NCBI RefSeq assembly: GCF_001542405.1
Contig: NZ_LNCD01000033.1
Coordinates: 62,001 to 126,000 of the forward strand
Origin: Rhizobium altiplani
Lineage (GTDB): Bacteria > Pseudomonadota > Alphaproteobacteria > Rhizobiales > Rhizobiaceae
Reading direction: 5' to 3'
DNA length: 64,000 bases
The notes under the pieces were generated by a model. The model saw only the letters and a program-made list of their open reading frames with translations, had not been told where the DNA came from and made no database searches. The position numbers and the translations under genes are program-made. Below are positions 1-9,025 of the stretch, one piece after another (position 1 is the stretch's first letter; every line of letters starts with the position of its first letter).

Positions 1-281
1 TTTTCGTCATCATCTACGACATGGGTTTGCTGGGTGCGATCGTGTCGACGAAGGGCGTTGGATTTTCGCCGGGGCTGCTAAGCATACTTCTGATGGCCAA
101 TCCGACCGATGCCTACCGTCTCCTCAACCTGGGATCGGAAACGGCCGGCTCTGTCTCAGCACTTTCCGGTATCGCAGCGAGTTCGAAGCTGTCTCCGACC
201 GTGCTGATGGCATCCTTGGCCTTATGGGTTGCCGTCCCTCTATCGTTGGCCATGCTTCGTTTTTCCAGGAGAGAACTTTGA
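1..281 (+). CDS. nosY: NosY, nitrous oxide reductase maturation ABC permease (3' end only)
   Basis: The reading frame is already open at base 3 and ends with TGA at 279-281, so only the last part of the gene lies in the window. The visible part has hydrophobic segments, including a last one rich in Leu, Ala and Val before a short basic tail (RFSRREL), as expected for the C-terminal membrane helices of NosY. NosY pairs with the ATPase NosF and the periplasmic NosD in maturing the copper centre of N2O reductase. The assignment rests largely on the two genes that follow, nosL and nosX, which give the standard nos order; the fragment alone would not identify it. The stop overlaps the nosL start. 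Confidence 0.75.
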   Translation, partial: FVIIYDMGLLGAIVSTKGVGFSPGLLSILLMANPTDAYRLLNLGSETAGSVSALSGIAASSKLSPTVLMASLALWVAVPLSLAMLRFSRREL

Positions 282-814
282 ACCGCTCGTTCGCAATATC
301 AGTCGTCCTTATGGCATCTCTGTTAAGCGCTTGCGAGAAGGCCGAGACCATCGTGCCTCCTCCGTTGGAGCTTACCTCCGATGCCGTGGATCATTTCTGC
401 GGCATGAACGTGCTGGAGCATGCGGGGCCAAAGGGACAGGTTATCCTAAAGAATGGCGGAAAGCCGGTCTGGTTCAGTTCGTCGCGTGATGCCGTTGCAT
501 TTACCCGGCTTCCGGAAGAACCAAAGGACATCGCTGCAATCTACGTATCGGACATGAGCCACGCTACCAGTTGGGAAGCGCCGGGAAGTCAAAACTGGGT
601 TGAAGCCGATCGCGCATTCTTCGTTGTGGGAAGCAAGGTTCACGGCGGGATGGGCGCACCGGAAACCGTTCCTTTCTCGGTTCGGGCAGACGCCGAAGAG
701 TTTGCCAAAAAGAACGGCGGCAGAGTTTCGATCCTCGGGGAGATCAAGGATCAGGATGTTCTCGGAACGTCTACCAGCGCACCCGCGAGCACGGAGATTG
801 AATCCAATGGTTAG
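278..814 (+). CDS. nosL: NosL, copper-binding lipoprotein of the nos cluster
   Basis: NosL is an outer-membrane or periplasmic lipoprotein that delivers copper(I) for the CuZ centre of nitrous oxide reductase. The chosen TTG start at 278 overlaps the nosY stop (TTGA); it gives a short hydrophobic leader ending in the lipobox-like LLSAC, so the mature protein would start at Cys20. The family signature HFCGMNV follows at about residues 39-45, with Cys and Met as likely copper ligands. About 178 residues is normal for NosL. An ATG start further upstream would lie inside nosY and would put extra charged sequence before the signal peptide, so it is unlikely. The gene overlaps nosX by 8 nt, suggesting translational coupling. 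Confidence 0.9.
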   Translation: MNRSFAISVVLMASLLSACEKAETIVPPPLELTSDAVDHFCGMNVLEHAGPKGQVILKNGGKPVWFSSSRDAVAFTRLPEEPKDIAAIYVSDMSHATSWEAPGSQNWVEADRAFFVVGSKVHGGMGAPETVPFSVRADAEEFAKKNGGRVSILGEIKDQDVLGTSTSAPASTEIESNG

Positions 815-1799
815 GGCCGTAACCAGACGACGTGCCATAGGAATTCTCGCAGCCGCAGCCGGACTTCCGCTGCTTTACTCCAGCTTTCCCGCGAAAGCCA
901 ATGCGCCGGTCGTCGTCTGGACCGGTCAAGCACTCGGAGCACGGGCCAAGCTGGTCCTTCATCACGGCAATATGGCGAAGGCTCGGCGGTTAATAGATGA
1001 GATCGTTCTTGAAGTTGCTCGGCTAGAAGGAATCTTCAGTCTCTATCGGGACGATTCGATCCTCGCGGAACTCAATCGGGTAGGTGGGGTTGCCGTGTCT
1101 TCGCCAGAGATGGTCTCCTTGCTCGACCAGTGTCTGCGGGTCTGGAAAAGGACCGGCGGGTTGTTCGATCCTACCGTGCAGCCGGTATGGGAGGTGTATC
1201 GCGATCACTTTGCATCGGGGCATGGAGATGAATTCGGGCCCAGCCAGACCAAGCTGGACAGGGCTCTCGGCAAGGTCGGCTTCGAAGCCGTAAGGTATGG
1301 CCCGGACCGCATCGCCTTCGCCGAGCGGGGAATGGCGATGACCCTGAATGGCGTTGCCCAGGGGTTCATTACCGATCGAGTAGCCTATATGTTACGGAAC
1401 GAAGGCTTCGACAGTTGTCTTGTGAACATGGGTGAGGAACGGGCGGTCGGCGCACAATCGGATGGAACGCCATGGCATGTCGGGTTGGCCACAACCGAAG
1501 ACAGCCTGGATCCCGATGCGGTGCTGTCCATCGTAAATCGGGCGGTCGCCACGTCCAGCCCGACTGGCTTCGTCTTCGACGAAGACGGCAAGTTCGGGCA
1601 CATCCTCCACCCGAAAACGGGTAGCGCGCCGATGGCCTATCGGAGAGTAACCGTTATCGCTGATGACGCGACCACGGCAGATGCGTTGTCGACAGCATTT
1701 AACCTCATGGACGTTAATTCAATAAGGTCCGTATTGGAGGACTGGCCCGGAGCCTCTGCCGACCTGGTCGAACGAACTGGCGCCAGACACCGGATCTAG
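807..1799 (+). CDS. nosX: NosX, ApbE-type FAD:protein FMN transferase
   Basis: The product belongs to the ApbE/NosX flavin transferase family, which attaches FMN covalently to a Thr of a partner protein; in denitrifiers the target is the NosR flavoprotein that feeds electrons to N2O reductase. The ATG at 807 lies inside the end of nosL. The N-terminus has a Tat-like twin arginine (RRRAIG) followed by a hydrophobic stretch, consistent with export. Family motifs seen include FSLYRDDSILAELN, the FDPTVQPVW segment and the Mg/flavin-binding LNGVAQGFITDRV. About 330 residues is typical. The frame stays open upstream to 600, but that extension lies wholly within nosL. This is the last visible gene of the nos operon. 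Confidence 0.9.
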   Translation: MVRAVTRRRAIGILAAAAGLPLLYSSFPAKANAPVVVWTGQALGARAKLVLHHGNMAKARRLIDEIVLEVARLEGIFSLYRDDSILAELNRVGGVAVSSPEMVSLLDQCLRVWKRTGGLFDPTVQPVWEVYRDHFASGHGDEFGPSQTKLDRALGKVGFEAVRYGPDRIAFAERGMAMTLNGVAQGFITDRVAYMLRNEGFDSCLVNMGEERAVGAQSDGTPWHVGLATTEDSLDPDAVLSIVNRAVATSSPTGFVFDEDGKFGHILHPKTGSAPMAYRRVTVIADDATTADALSTAFNLMDVNSIRSVLEDWPGASADLVERTGARHRI

Positions 1800-1958
1800 G
1801 CGCTAGATTCATGGCGTGTCGCCGTTCTTCCAGCCCTGGCATTGGTCAAACCTGGTCGAGTAGCCTGAGAACGTCGCCGAACGTCATGTGGGACAACCGT
1901 TTGCTGCAGGAGAATGTCCTTCAAGGCGCAGCGAGATTTAGGTCACGATCCGCGACAG

Positions 1959-3542
1959 CTAGGATTTGGCGGAAAGCGCGCTCAATTCTTCGAGATCGAG
2001 GTCTCGTTCGAGTTCGTGCAGCGTTTCGTCGTCGATATCACCGGCGCGGTGAAGACGGATCAGTTCACGGCGTCCGGTGGCGATCGCCGCCAGAACGACA
2101 TCGAAATGGGCATGGAGCAGAACGTCGTGGTGTTCCGTTTTCTGGATATAGTCGACGATCATCTTGGCCCTGAGTTGATAGCGCTCCAGCAGACGAGGAT
2201 GGATGAGGTTGCCTTCCGTGTCATAGGCCCTGTCCTTTATGGTCGCCAATTGCGCCTGAGCCATGGCGGCTTCGGCCTGGCTCAGGTTGAGGCGCGCCTT
2301 TTCTGACTCCGGCTCGATCAGCTTTGCCCATTCGATCAGGCGCCCCAGCGTCGTGCCCTGGACCAGTACGGTCCCGACAATGACGGCGAACGACGTCACC
2401 AAAATGAAATCGCGGCCGGGAAAGCCTTCGGGCACGCTCAGCGCCAGGGCAAGTGTAACCACACCGCGAACGCCCGCCCAGCTCAGAACGACTGAAGCAC
2501 GCAGGCCAAGCGGCGTGTATCGCTTAAGGCCCAGGACCTTGCAGAATTCGACCACAAGGTTTGATCCAAACACCCAAGCGAAGCGCGCAAGCGTAAGTGC
2601 GACCAGGACCGCGAGCATCGGCAATCCCATGGTGGCGATCACGACGCCGAAGCCACCGCCACGTTCGACCACGCCCCGCAAGGATGACCCGATCAGCATG
2701 AAAACCGAGGCTTCCATCAGAAAGATCATCACAGTCCAGAACGACGTGCCGCGCATGCGCGCCGAGGCCGAAAAGACGGTATGTTGATACCAGCCCGCGA
2801 TCAGGCCCGTCGTCACGGTGGCGATGACGCCGGAAACATGGATCATTTCGCCGAGCATATAGGACATCCAGGCGAGCAGGGCCGTGGCCGCTATGATCAG
2901 GTATTCGTCGTTCAGGCGGCGGACAAACACCACCCACACCGTCCCGATGGCTATCCCGACGGCGGCGCCGCCGAGCGCCAGCAGGAAGAAACTTCCCATC
3001 GCCTCGGCCGTGCTGAAGGCACCCGTGACGCCGGCGGCGATGGCGAACCGGAACAGCACCAAACCGCTCGCATCATTGAGCAGGCTCTCGCCCTCGAGCA
3101 GGATTTGAAGGCGGCGGGGCAGCTTGACCCGTTGCAGCACGGCGCGAGCGGAGATCGCATCGGGTGGTGACACGATCGCCCCGAGAACCGCGCAGGCCGC
3201 CCATGGCAACGAAGGAAAGAGGAAGTGGACCGCCACTGCCACGACGGCGCAGGTGAAAAATACCGCACCGACGGCAAGCGAAGCAATGCCGATCATGTGG
3301 CGGCGCAGCCGGCCGAGAGCGATGAACCAGGCACCGTCCATCAACAGTGGTGGCAGAAAGATGACGAGTACCAGATCGGGATCAATGGCAATGGCTGGCA
3401 GACCCGGCAGAAAGGTAAGCAGTGCACCTCCGGCGAGCAGCGCTACGGAGGGCGGCAAGCCAAACCGGCGAGCAGCGTAATGCAACGCGATGATCGCCAA
3501 GAACATCACGATCACCAGCTCGAACATGTGAGTTGGGTCCAT
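1959..3542 (-). CDS. CPA1-family Na+/H+ antiporter
   Basis: This is a polytopic inner-membrane cation/proton antiporter of about 527 residues. After a short N-terminus it has roughly a dozen hydrophobic segments and then a C-terminal soluble region of about 130 charged residues, the usual NhaP/YjcE plan. Diagnostic motifs are SPPDAISA and ESLLNDASGLVLF, the latter holding the ion-binding Asn-Asp pair. It probably exchanges Na+ or K+ for H+ in pH and salt homeostasis. It is convergent with nosX and forms no operon with it. The start is uncertain: ATG at 3542 is chosen because a weak AGG lies upstream, an in-frame ATG at 3527 gives MFELVIVMFL directly, and a TTG lies at 3575. Confidence 0.88.
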   Translation of the reverse strand: MDPTHMFELVIVMFLAIIALHYAARRFGLPPSVALLAGGALLTFLPGLPAIAIDPDLVLVIFLPPLLMDGAWFIALGRLRRHMIGIASLAVGAVFFTCAVVAVAVHFLFPSLPWAACAVLGAIVSPPDAISARAVLQRVKLPRRLQILLEGESLLNDASGLVLFRFAIAAGVTGAFSTAEAMGSFFLLALGGAAVGIAIGTVWVVFVRRLNDEYLIIAATALLAWMSYMLGEMIHVSGVIATVTTGLIAGWYQHTVFSASARMRGTSFWTVMIFLMEASVFMLIGSSLRGVVERGGGFGVVIATMGLPMLAVLVALTLARFAWVFGSNLVVEFCKVLGLKRYTPLGLRASVVLSWAGVRGVVTLALALSVPEGFPGRDFILVTSFAVIVGTVLVQGTTLGRLIEWAKLIEPESEKARLNLSQAEAAMAQAQLATIKDRAYDTEGNLIHPRLLERYQLRAKMIVDYIQKTEHHDVLLHAHFDVVLAAIATGRRELIRLHRAGDIDDETLHELERDLDLEELSALSAKS

Positions 3543-3876
3543 TAAGCGCTGCCTGATTTTCCACCCGATGGTCAATTACAATGCGCGTTTGCTCGAAATG
3601 CAATCGCCCGGGCATGTCTGTTTCATCCTGCACGCCAAGGCTCCACTGGATTCTGCATTGCCACGGGAGGAACCGTGAAGCATATGGATCCGGCAAATGG
3701 GCGCGCGCCGAGCTAGCCGCGCTGCCAGTGGTGCCTGACGGAAAGATTTTCCATCGAGGAACAGATAAATGGAACGATCCGCACTCGTGGCCCGCGAGCG
3801 CCCAGCTATTTTGCGGCCAATAGGCGGCTACCAAGCGCGGTTGCCGCGTTAGGCACTAGTTTGTGGAGATATGCAT
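3543..3876. other. Intergenic region without a recognisable gene
   Basis: This stretch separates the divergent antiporter and peptide-type ABC operon and must hold promoters for both. An 80-codon open frame at 3581-3823 on the plus strand has no ribosome-binding site and encodes a Cys/Trp/His-rich peptide resembling nothing I know. I see no convincing -35/-10 pair, palindrome or repeat. A GGAG at 3865-3868 serves the downstream gene. Confidence 0.5.
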
Positions 3877-5460
3877 ATGAATTTTATTGCTCGCCGTGCG
3901 AAATTGCTTGGCACCGTTTTTACCCTTGGGTTGTTGATCGGTGCGCCGGTCCATGCCGAAACGCCGCAGAACGTTCTGGTCGTTGCCCAGTCGATTGATG
4001 ACGCCGTTAGCTTCGACCCGGCTGAGGGCTTCGAGCTCACCACCGTCCAGTCCTTCAACAATCTCTACCAGCGCCTCGTTCAGTCAAATCGTGATGACGG
4101 CACCAAGATCGATCCGGCGCTTGCCGCCTCCTGGGACGCCGGCAGCGACGGCAAGAGCCTGACCTTTGCGCTCGCCGACGCGAAGTTCGCCTCCGGTAAC
4201 CCGGTGCGGCCGGAGGACGTGATCTTCTCGCTGACGCGCGCCGTCAAGCTCAACAAGTCGCCGGCCTTCATCCTGAACGAGCTCGGCTGGAAGGCCGATA
4301 ATGTCGATGCTGCCGTCACCAAGGTTGATGACAAGCATGTGAAGCTCACCTGGACGGCCGATGTCGGCTCAGGCTTCGCGCTGTCGCTACTGACGGCGCC
4401 GATCGCCTCGATCGTCGACGAGCAGACCGTTGCCGCAAACGCAAAGGACAACGATTTCGGCAATGCATGGCTGAAGACCAATTCGGCTGGCAGCGGTGCC
4501 TACGCGATCGGCACCTACACGCCCCACGAGGCGCTGGTGCTCCAGGCCAATGCCAATTCGAACGACAAGCCGAAGCTCGAGAGTGTCATCATCCGCAACG
4601 TGCCGGACGTCGGCGCCCGCCGCCTGCTCGTTGAGCAGGGCGATGCCGATATCGCCCGGGGCCTCTCTGCCGACCAGATTGAAGCGCTGAAGGATAAGAG
4701 CGGCATTAAGGTCCTCTCTGTTGCCTCTGCCCGCACCGACTACATCCTCTTGAACAGCAAGGCGAACGAGACGCTCGGCAATCCGGCGTTCTGGGAGGGT
4801 GCGCGTTACCTCGTGGACTATGACGGCATTGCCAAAAACCTGCTGCGTGGCCAGAGCACCGTCCATCAGTCGTTCCTGCCGGTAGGCTTCCCCGGTGCAC
4901 TGACGGATACCCCCTTCAAGCTCGATGTCGACAAGGCGAAGAAGATTCTGGCGGATGCCGGTATCAAGACGCCCTTCAAGATCGAATTCATCGTCTTCAA
5001 CGACCAGCCGTTCCTTTCGATCGCGCAGTCGCTGCAGTCGACCTTCGCGCAGGCCGGCATCACGCTGGACATCCAGCCGGGTGTTGCAAGCGACATCTAT
5101 GCCCGTGGACGCGCCGGCAAATACGAGATGACCCTGCGTTATTGGATCCCGGACTATTTCGACGCTCACTCGAACGCCAGTGCCTTCGCCATCAACAAGG
5201 ACAATTCAGCCAACACGGTTGCCAAGCAGGCCGGCTGGGTGATCCCCGAACTGACCGACGCGACGCTTGCTGCCGTCAAGGAACAGGACCCCGCCAAGCG
5301 CGCGGCGCTCTATCAGGATCTGCAAAGGAAGATCCAGGCAAGCTCGCCCTACATCTTTACGCTTCAAGGCAACGACCAGGTCGTGCTAAGCGACAAGGTG
5401 AAGAACTATGCCCAAGGTCTGAACGCAGACCAGGTTTATTACGACAAGGTAGAAAAATAA
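3877..5460 (+). CDS. Peptide/nickel-type ABC transporter solute-binding protein (SBP family 5)
   Basis: This is a periplasmic binding protein of the DppA/OppA/NikA class, about 527 residues. The start at ATG 3877 has GGAG eight bases upstream; the ATG at 3871 is too close to that site. A classic signal peptide ends at GAPVHAE. Family features are the early SFDPAEGFE region, the WDAGSDGKSLTFAL block and a C-terminal IFTLQGNDQVVL region. The substrate cannot be told: the family covers di- and oligopeptides, nickel chelates, opines and glycosides. Both permeases and both ATPases follow in one operon. A strong inverted repeat follows the gene (5499-5532). Confidence 0.9.
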   Translation: MNFIARRAKLLGTVFTLGLLIGAPVHAETPQNVLVVAQSIDDAVSFDPAEGFELTTVQSFNNLYQRLVQSNRDDGTKIDPALAASWDAGSDGKSLTFALADAKFASGNPVRPEDVIFSLTRAVKLNKSPAFILNELGWKADNVDAAVTKVDDKHVKLTWTADVGSGFALSLLTAPIASIVDEQTVAANAKDNDFGNAWLKTNSAGSGAYAIGTYTPHEALVLQANANSNDKPKLESVIIRNVPDVGARRLLVEQGDADIARGLSADQIEALKDKSGIKVLSVASARTDYILLNSKANETLGNPAFWEGARYLVDYDGIAKNLLRGQSTVHQSFLPVGFPGALTDTPFKLDVDKAKKILADAGIKTPFKIEFIVFNDQPFLSIAQSLQSTFAQAGITLDIQPGVASDIYARGRAGKYEMTLRYWIPDYFDAHSNASAFAINKDNSANTVAKQAGWVIPELTDATLAAVKEQDPAKRAALYQDLQRKIQASSPYIFTLQGNDQVVLSDKVKNYAQGLNADQVYYDKVEK

Positions 5461-6543
5461 GTGCCGCAGGCGGCAACATCCCCTAATGCCGACATGAGCA
5501 ACTCCCGCCAGCACAGAAGCTGGCGGGAGTTGTCTTTCGTCTTGCCCCTTGTCAAGTGGCTGTGGTCCTTTGCACTGACGCTCTTTGGGCTGGCAATCGT
5601 GACCTTTGCCATGACGCGGCTTTCCCCGATCGATCCGGCGCTGCAACTCGTTGGCGACCATGCCAGCCAGTCGACCTATGAACAGGCGCGGCTCGAACTC
5701 GGGCTCGACCAGCCGCTGCCGCTGCAGTTCCTGCGCTATGTCGAGACGGCGCTTTCTGGCAATCTCGGCCAGTCAATCTCGACCGGTCAGCCGGTCGCGC
5801 ATGATATCGCCCGTACGTTTCCGGCGACGATAGAGCTTGCCACGACGGCAATCGTCCTTGGCGCGACGATCGGCCTGGCGCTCGGCATCATCGCGGCAAT
5901 GCGGCAGGGGACATGGATCGACGGTGTTTGCCGCCTTGTATCTCTGTTTGGCTATTCGGTGCCGATCTTCTGGCTCGGCCTCTTGCTGCTGTTGCTCTTC
6001 TATGCCCGGCTGCATTGGGCGCCCGGGCCGGGCAGGGCGGATGTCGTGTTCCAGTACACCGTCAAGCCTGTCACCGGCTTCGCGCTGATCGACACCTGGC
6101 GTTCCGGCAAGCCTGGTGCCTTTCGCGATGCGCTGGCCCATCTGGCATTGCCGGCGACCGTGCTTGCCATTCATGCTCTTGCGGCAATCTCGCGGTTGAC
6201 GAGGGCGTCGATCATTACCGAGCTCGGCCAGGAGTATGTAACCACCGCACGAGCAAAAGGAGCCCGCCTGGGGCGGATTGTCTTCGTCCATATTCTGCCG
6301 AACATCTCCGGGACGCTGCTGACTGTGATTGCCCTTTCCTATGCAAGCCTACTTGAGGGAGCCGTCCTGACCGAAACTGTCTTTGCGTGGCCGGGGATCG
6401 GACGTTACCTGACGACGGCGATGTTTGCGGGCGACATGCCTGCGATCCTGGGAGCCACGCTTGTCGTCGGTGCCTCCTTTGTGCTTCTCAACGCGCTAAC
6501 CGATCTCGCCGTGGCTCGGCTGGAAGTGGAAAGAAAGCGATGA
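5461..6543 (+). CDS. DppB-type ABC transporter permease
   Basis: This is an inner-membrane permease of the DppB/OppB class with six membrane spans and the EAA-type loop near TTARAKGARLGRIVFVH. Family sequence begins near KWLWSFALTLFGLAIVTF. The start is unclear: GTG at 5461 abuts the previous stop, ATG at 5494 lies just before a perfect 13-bp inverted repeat, and TTG at 5530 lies at its end. None has a convincing Shine-Dalgarno sequence at good spacing, so translation of this gene may depend on how the hairpin folds. It ends by overlapping the next permease by ATGA. It forms the translocation channel with that second permease. Confidence 0.9.
   Translation: MPQAATSPNADMSNSRQHRSWRELSFVLPLVKWLWSFALTLFGLAIVTFAMTRLSPIDPALQLVGDHASQSTYEQARLELGLDQPLPLQFLRYVETALSGNLGQSISTGQPVAHDIARTFPATIELATTAIVLGATIGLALGIIAAMRQGTWIDGVCRLVSLFGYSVPIFWLGLLLLLLFYARLHWAPGPGRADVVFQYTVKPVTGFALIDTWRSGKPGAFRDALAHLALPATVLAIHALAAISRLTRASIITELGQEYVTTARAKGARLGRIVFVHILPNISGTLLTVIALSYASLLEGAVLTETVFAWPGIGRYLTTAMFAGDMPAILGATLVVGASFVLLNALTDLAVARLEVERKR
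5499..5532 (+). promoter_or_regulatory. Perfect 13-bp inverted repeat between SBP gene and permease
   Basis: CAACTCCCGCCAG at 5499-5511 pairs perfectly with CTGGCGGGAGTTG at 5520-5532 around an 8-nt loop. It begins 38 nt after the SBP stop. The following bases (TCTTTCGTCTTG) are only mildly T-rich, so it is a weak terminator candidate at best. A 3'-end-protecting or attenuating hairpin that keeps SBP transcript above permease transcript is more likely. It lies within the annotated 5' end of the permease frame. Confidence 0.75.
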
Positions 6544-7397
6544 GCGCCATCGAACAAGCGCGGATCGGCGGGATGTCCTTTGGTTGGCGGATGCTTCGGT
6601 CCCCTTCGGCGGCGTCGGGCGGTGGCATCGTGATTTTCATCCTCGCGATTGCGCTGCTTGCGCCGTTTGTCGCGCCCTACGATCCGAATCTGCAGGAAAC
6701 GGCCAATCGCCTCATGGCCCCGAGTGCTGCCCACTGGCTCGGCACCGATGGCTTCGGACGCGACATCCTCTCACGCTTGATCTACGGGGCACGGCCGACC
6801 CTGCTCCTGGTGCTCATTGTGGCATTGCTGATGGCACCGCTCGGTATTGCCGTTGGTATGCTCGCGGGCTTTTTCGGCGGCGCGACGGAGCGTATCCTGA
6901 TGCGTATCACCGACATCGTCATGTCCTTCCCGCGATTGCTGTTGTCGTTCGCCTTTGTTGCGATCCTGGGGCCCGGGCTTATCAACGGTGCCCTGGCGCT
7001 CGCCTTGACGAGTTGGCCGGCCTACGCCCGTCAGGCGCGCGTCGAGACCGGAGCGCTCAGGCAGAGCGACTTTCTCGCGGCAGCCGAAATGGTCGGCATC
7101 AGGGGGGCCAGGCTGCTCTGGGGACATGTCCTTCCGCTGGTGTTGCCATCGGCCGTCATTCGGCTGGCGCTCGATCTTTCAGGCATCATCCTTGCTGCCG
7201 CCGGCCTTGGCTTCCTTGGCCTTGGAGTACGACCGCCGACGGCGGAGTGGGGTTCAATGGTCGCCGAGGGCACGCAGGTGATCTTCGATCAATGGTGGGT
7301 CGCCGCCGCGCCCGGGCTCGCCATCCTTGTTGCCTCGCTCGGCTTCAACTTGCTGGCCGATGGCCTGCGCGACATTCTGGATCCGCGCCATGCTTGA
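6540..7397 (+). CDS. DppC-type ABC transporter permease
   Basis: This is the second inner-membrane permease of the peptide-type importer, about 285 residues. ATG at 6540 overlaps the preceding stop (ATGA). The N-terminal helix is followed by the family hallmark LGTDGFGRDILSRLIYGAR near residue 75, which is diagnostic for the DppC/OppC subfamily. The EAA loop lies around ARQARVETGALRQSDFLAAAEMVG. The C-terminus reads GLRDILDPRH, also typical. The 3' end overlaps the ATPase gene by 8 nt. It should heterodimerise with the preceding permease. Confidence 0.92.
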   Translation: MSAIEQARIGGMSFGWRMLRSPSAASGGGIVIFILAIALLAPFVAPYDPNLQETANRLMAPSAAHWLGTDGFGRDILSRLIYGARPTLLLVLIVALLMAPLGIAVGMLAGFFGGATERILMRITDIVMSFPRLLLSFAFVAILGPGLINGALALALTSWPAYARQARVETGALRQSDFLAAAEMVGIRGARLLWGHVLPLVLPSAVIRLALDLSGIILAAAGLGFLGLGVRPPTAEWGSMVAEGTQVIFDQWWVAAAPGLAILVASLGFNLLADGLRDILDPRHA

Positions 7398-8214
7398 ACC
7401 GCTTCTGTCTGCCGAGGAACTTTCGATCTCCTTTCCCTCCGATGCAGGCCTGGTTTCCGTTGTCGACCGGATCTCCTTTTCAGTCGGACACGAGATCCTG
7501 GCGCTCGTTGGAGAATCCGGCTCTGGCAAGTCAATGACGGGACGAGCCATCATGGGTCTCCTGCCGCGCGGCGCAGTGATGCGTGCCAGACGCCTGGTCT
7601 TTGACAGCAAGGACCTCACCACGCGTTCGAGCGCTGACTGGAACGCACTGCGCGGGACAGGCCTGGGTCTGATTTTGCAGGATCCGAGATATTCCCTCAA
7701 TCCGGCGCACCGGGTTGGTCGGCAGGTTGAAGAGGCGCTACTTCTGCACACGAAGCTTTCGGCGGTCGAGCGACGCGAGCGGGCACTGGACATGCTGGAG
7801 AAAGTCGGACTGCCGGATCCAAAGCGCATCTACGCGAGCTATCCGGCGGCACTCTCCGGCGGCATGGGACAGCGGGTGATGATCGCAGCAATGCTGATCA
7901 ATCGGCCGAAGCTGCTCATTGCCGACGAGCCGACTTCGGCTCTCGACCGTGACCTGCAGGACCAGATGCTGACGCTCTTGCGTTCGTTGACGGAGGAGTT
8001 CGGCATGGGCCTGCTGCTGATCAGTCACGACCTGCAGCAGGTGTCTCGCTACGCAGACCGTGTGCTCGTCATGCGGCAGGGACGTATCGAGGAAGAAATG
8101 ACATCCGCCGACCTCTCCCATGCCGGATCGCCCTACACCCGCGCGCTCTGGGCGGCGCGACCGTCGGCGGCCACCTATGGCACGCGGTTGCCGGTTTACG
8201 AGGACGAGCAGTGA
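7390..8214 (+). CDS. DppD-type ABC transporter ATPase
   Basis: This is a cytoplasmic ATPase of the peptide/nickel importer, about 274 residues from ATG 7390, which overlaps the end of the permease. Walker A is GESGSGKSMTGRA, the Q-loop follows at LILQDPRYSLNPAHRVG, the signature is LSGGMGQRV (Met replaces the usual Gln), and Walker B is [12 protein letters not shown]. It is shorter than typical DppD and lacks most of the C-terminal extension carrying the oligopeptide/dipeptide transporter tail. It pairs with the ATPase that follows, whose GTG start overlaps this stop. Confidence 0.9.
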   Translation: MLEPLLSAEELSISFPSDAGLVSVVDRISFSVGHEILALVGESGSGKSMTGRAIMGLLPRGAVMRARRLVFDSKDLTTRSSADWNALRGTGLGLILQDPRYSLNPAHRVGRQVEEALLLHTKLSAVERRERALDMLEKVGLPDPKRIYASYPAALSGGMGQRVMIAAMLINRPKLLIADEPTSALDRDLQDQMLTLLRSLTEEFGMGLLLISHDLQQVSRYADRVLVMRQGRIEEEMTSADLSHAGSPYTRALWAARPSAATYGTRLPVYEDEQ

Positions 8215-8903
8215 GCGCGCTGGCGGTAAAGGATCTTTCTGTCACCTTTCAGGGCTTCACGGCCGTACGCGGCGTCTCCTTCGACGTTGCCGCTGGTGAA
8301 ACCTTCGGTCTCATCGGACCTTCAGGATGCGGCAAGACGAGCGTGCTGCGCGCAATCGCCGGGTTGAACACGAATTGGCAGGGCGACATTTCGGTCTTCA
8401 GTCAGCCCCTGGCGGCGGGACGCAGGATCACCGGGATGTTGCGCGAGGAGATCCAGATGGTGTTCCAGGATCCGTACTCGTCGCTGCATCCTCGCCATCA
8501 CATCGCGCGCATCTTGGGCGAACCGCTGTCAATCCGCGGCATACCAGACGTTACCGAACGCGTGCGTGTTGCGCTCGACCAGGTCGGGCTACCGGCGGCG
8601 GTTGCGCAGCGCTACCCGCACCAGATTTCCGGTGGACAGCGGCAGCGCGTGGCCATAGCCCGAGCGCTGCTGCTCAAACCCAAATTGCTGCTGCTCGACG
8701 AGCCAACCTCGGCACTCGACGTTTCAGTACAGGCGGGGATCCTCAATCTCTTGAACGACCTCAAGACCTCACAGGGTATCACTTTCATTCTGGTCAGCCA
8801 CGACCCCGGCGTCGTCGCCCATATGTGCGACCGCGCCGCTATGATGAAAAAGGGCCTGATCGAGGACATAGTTGATCGTTCGGGCTTGTCTGTCGACAGC
8901 TGA
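8211..8903 (+). CDS. DppF-type ABC transporter ATPase
   Basis: This is the second ATPase of the importer, 230 residues, starting with GTG 8211 that overlaps the previous stop (GTGA). Walker A is GPSGCGKTSVLRA, the signature ISGGQRQRV and Walker [13 protein letters not shown], followed by the H-loop SHDPG. Like its partner it is short for the family, lacking a C-terminal oligopeptide domain; short forms are common in nickel-type (NikE) systems, which slightly favours a small or chelated substrate over long peptides. It is the last gene of the coupled operon. Confidence 0.9.
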   Translation: MSALAVKDLSVTFQGFTAVRGVSFDVAAGETFGLIGPSGCGKTSVLRAIAGLNTNWQGDISVFSQPLAAGRRITGMLREEIQMVFQDPYSSLHPRHHIARILGEPLSIRGIPDVTERVRVALDQVGLPAAVAQRYPHQISGGQRQRVAIARALLLKPKLLLLDEPTSALDVSVQAGILNLLNDLKTSQGITFILVSHDPGVVAHMCDRAAMMKKGLIEDIVDRSGLSVDS

Positions 8904-9025
8904 CAACGGCCGCGCTTCAGACTTCGAAGCGAACATGCTTCGCGAGGCCGGCAGCTTTATACGACACTCGCATCGACCGAGACATCGATTTAATAGTGAT
9001 CATCCTCCCACCGCGATAACATCCA

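Noticed and set aside
600..806. Upstream in-frame extension of nosX
   Set aside because: It lies wholly within nosL; ATG 807 gives the Tat-like leader and normal length.
3581..3823. 80-codon open frame in the antiporter/importer gap
   Set aside because: No ribosome-binding site, odd composition and no family resemblance; noted only as intergenic content.
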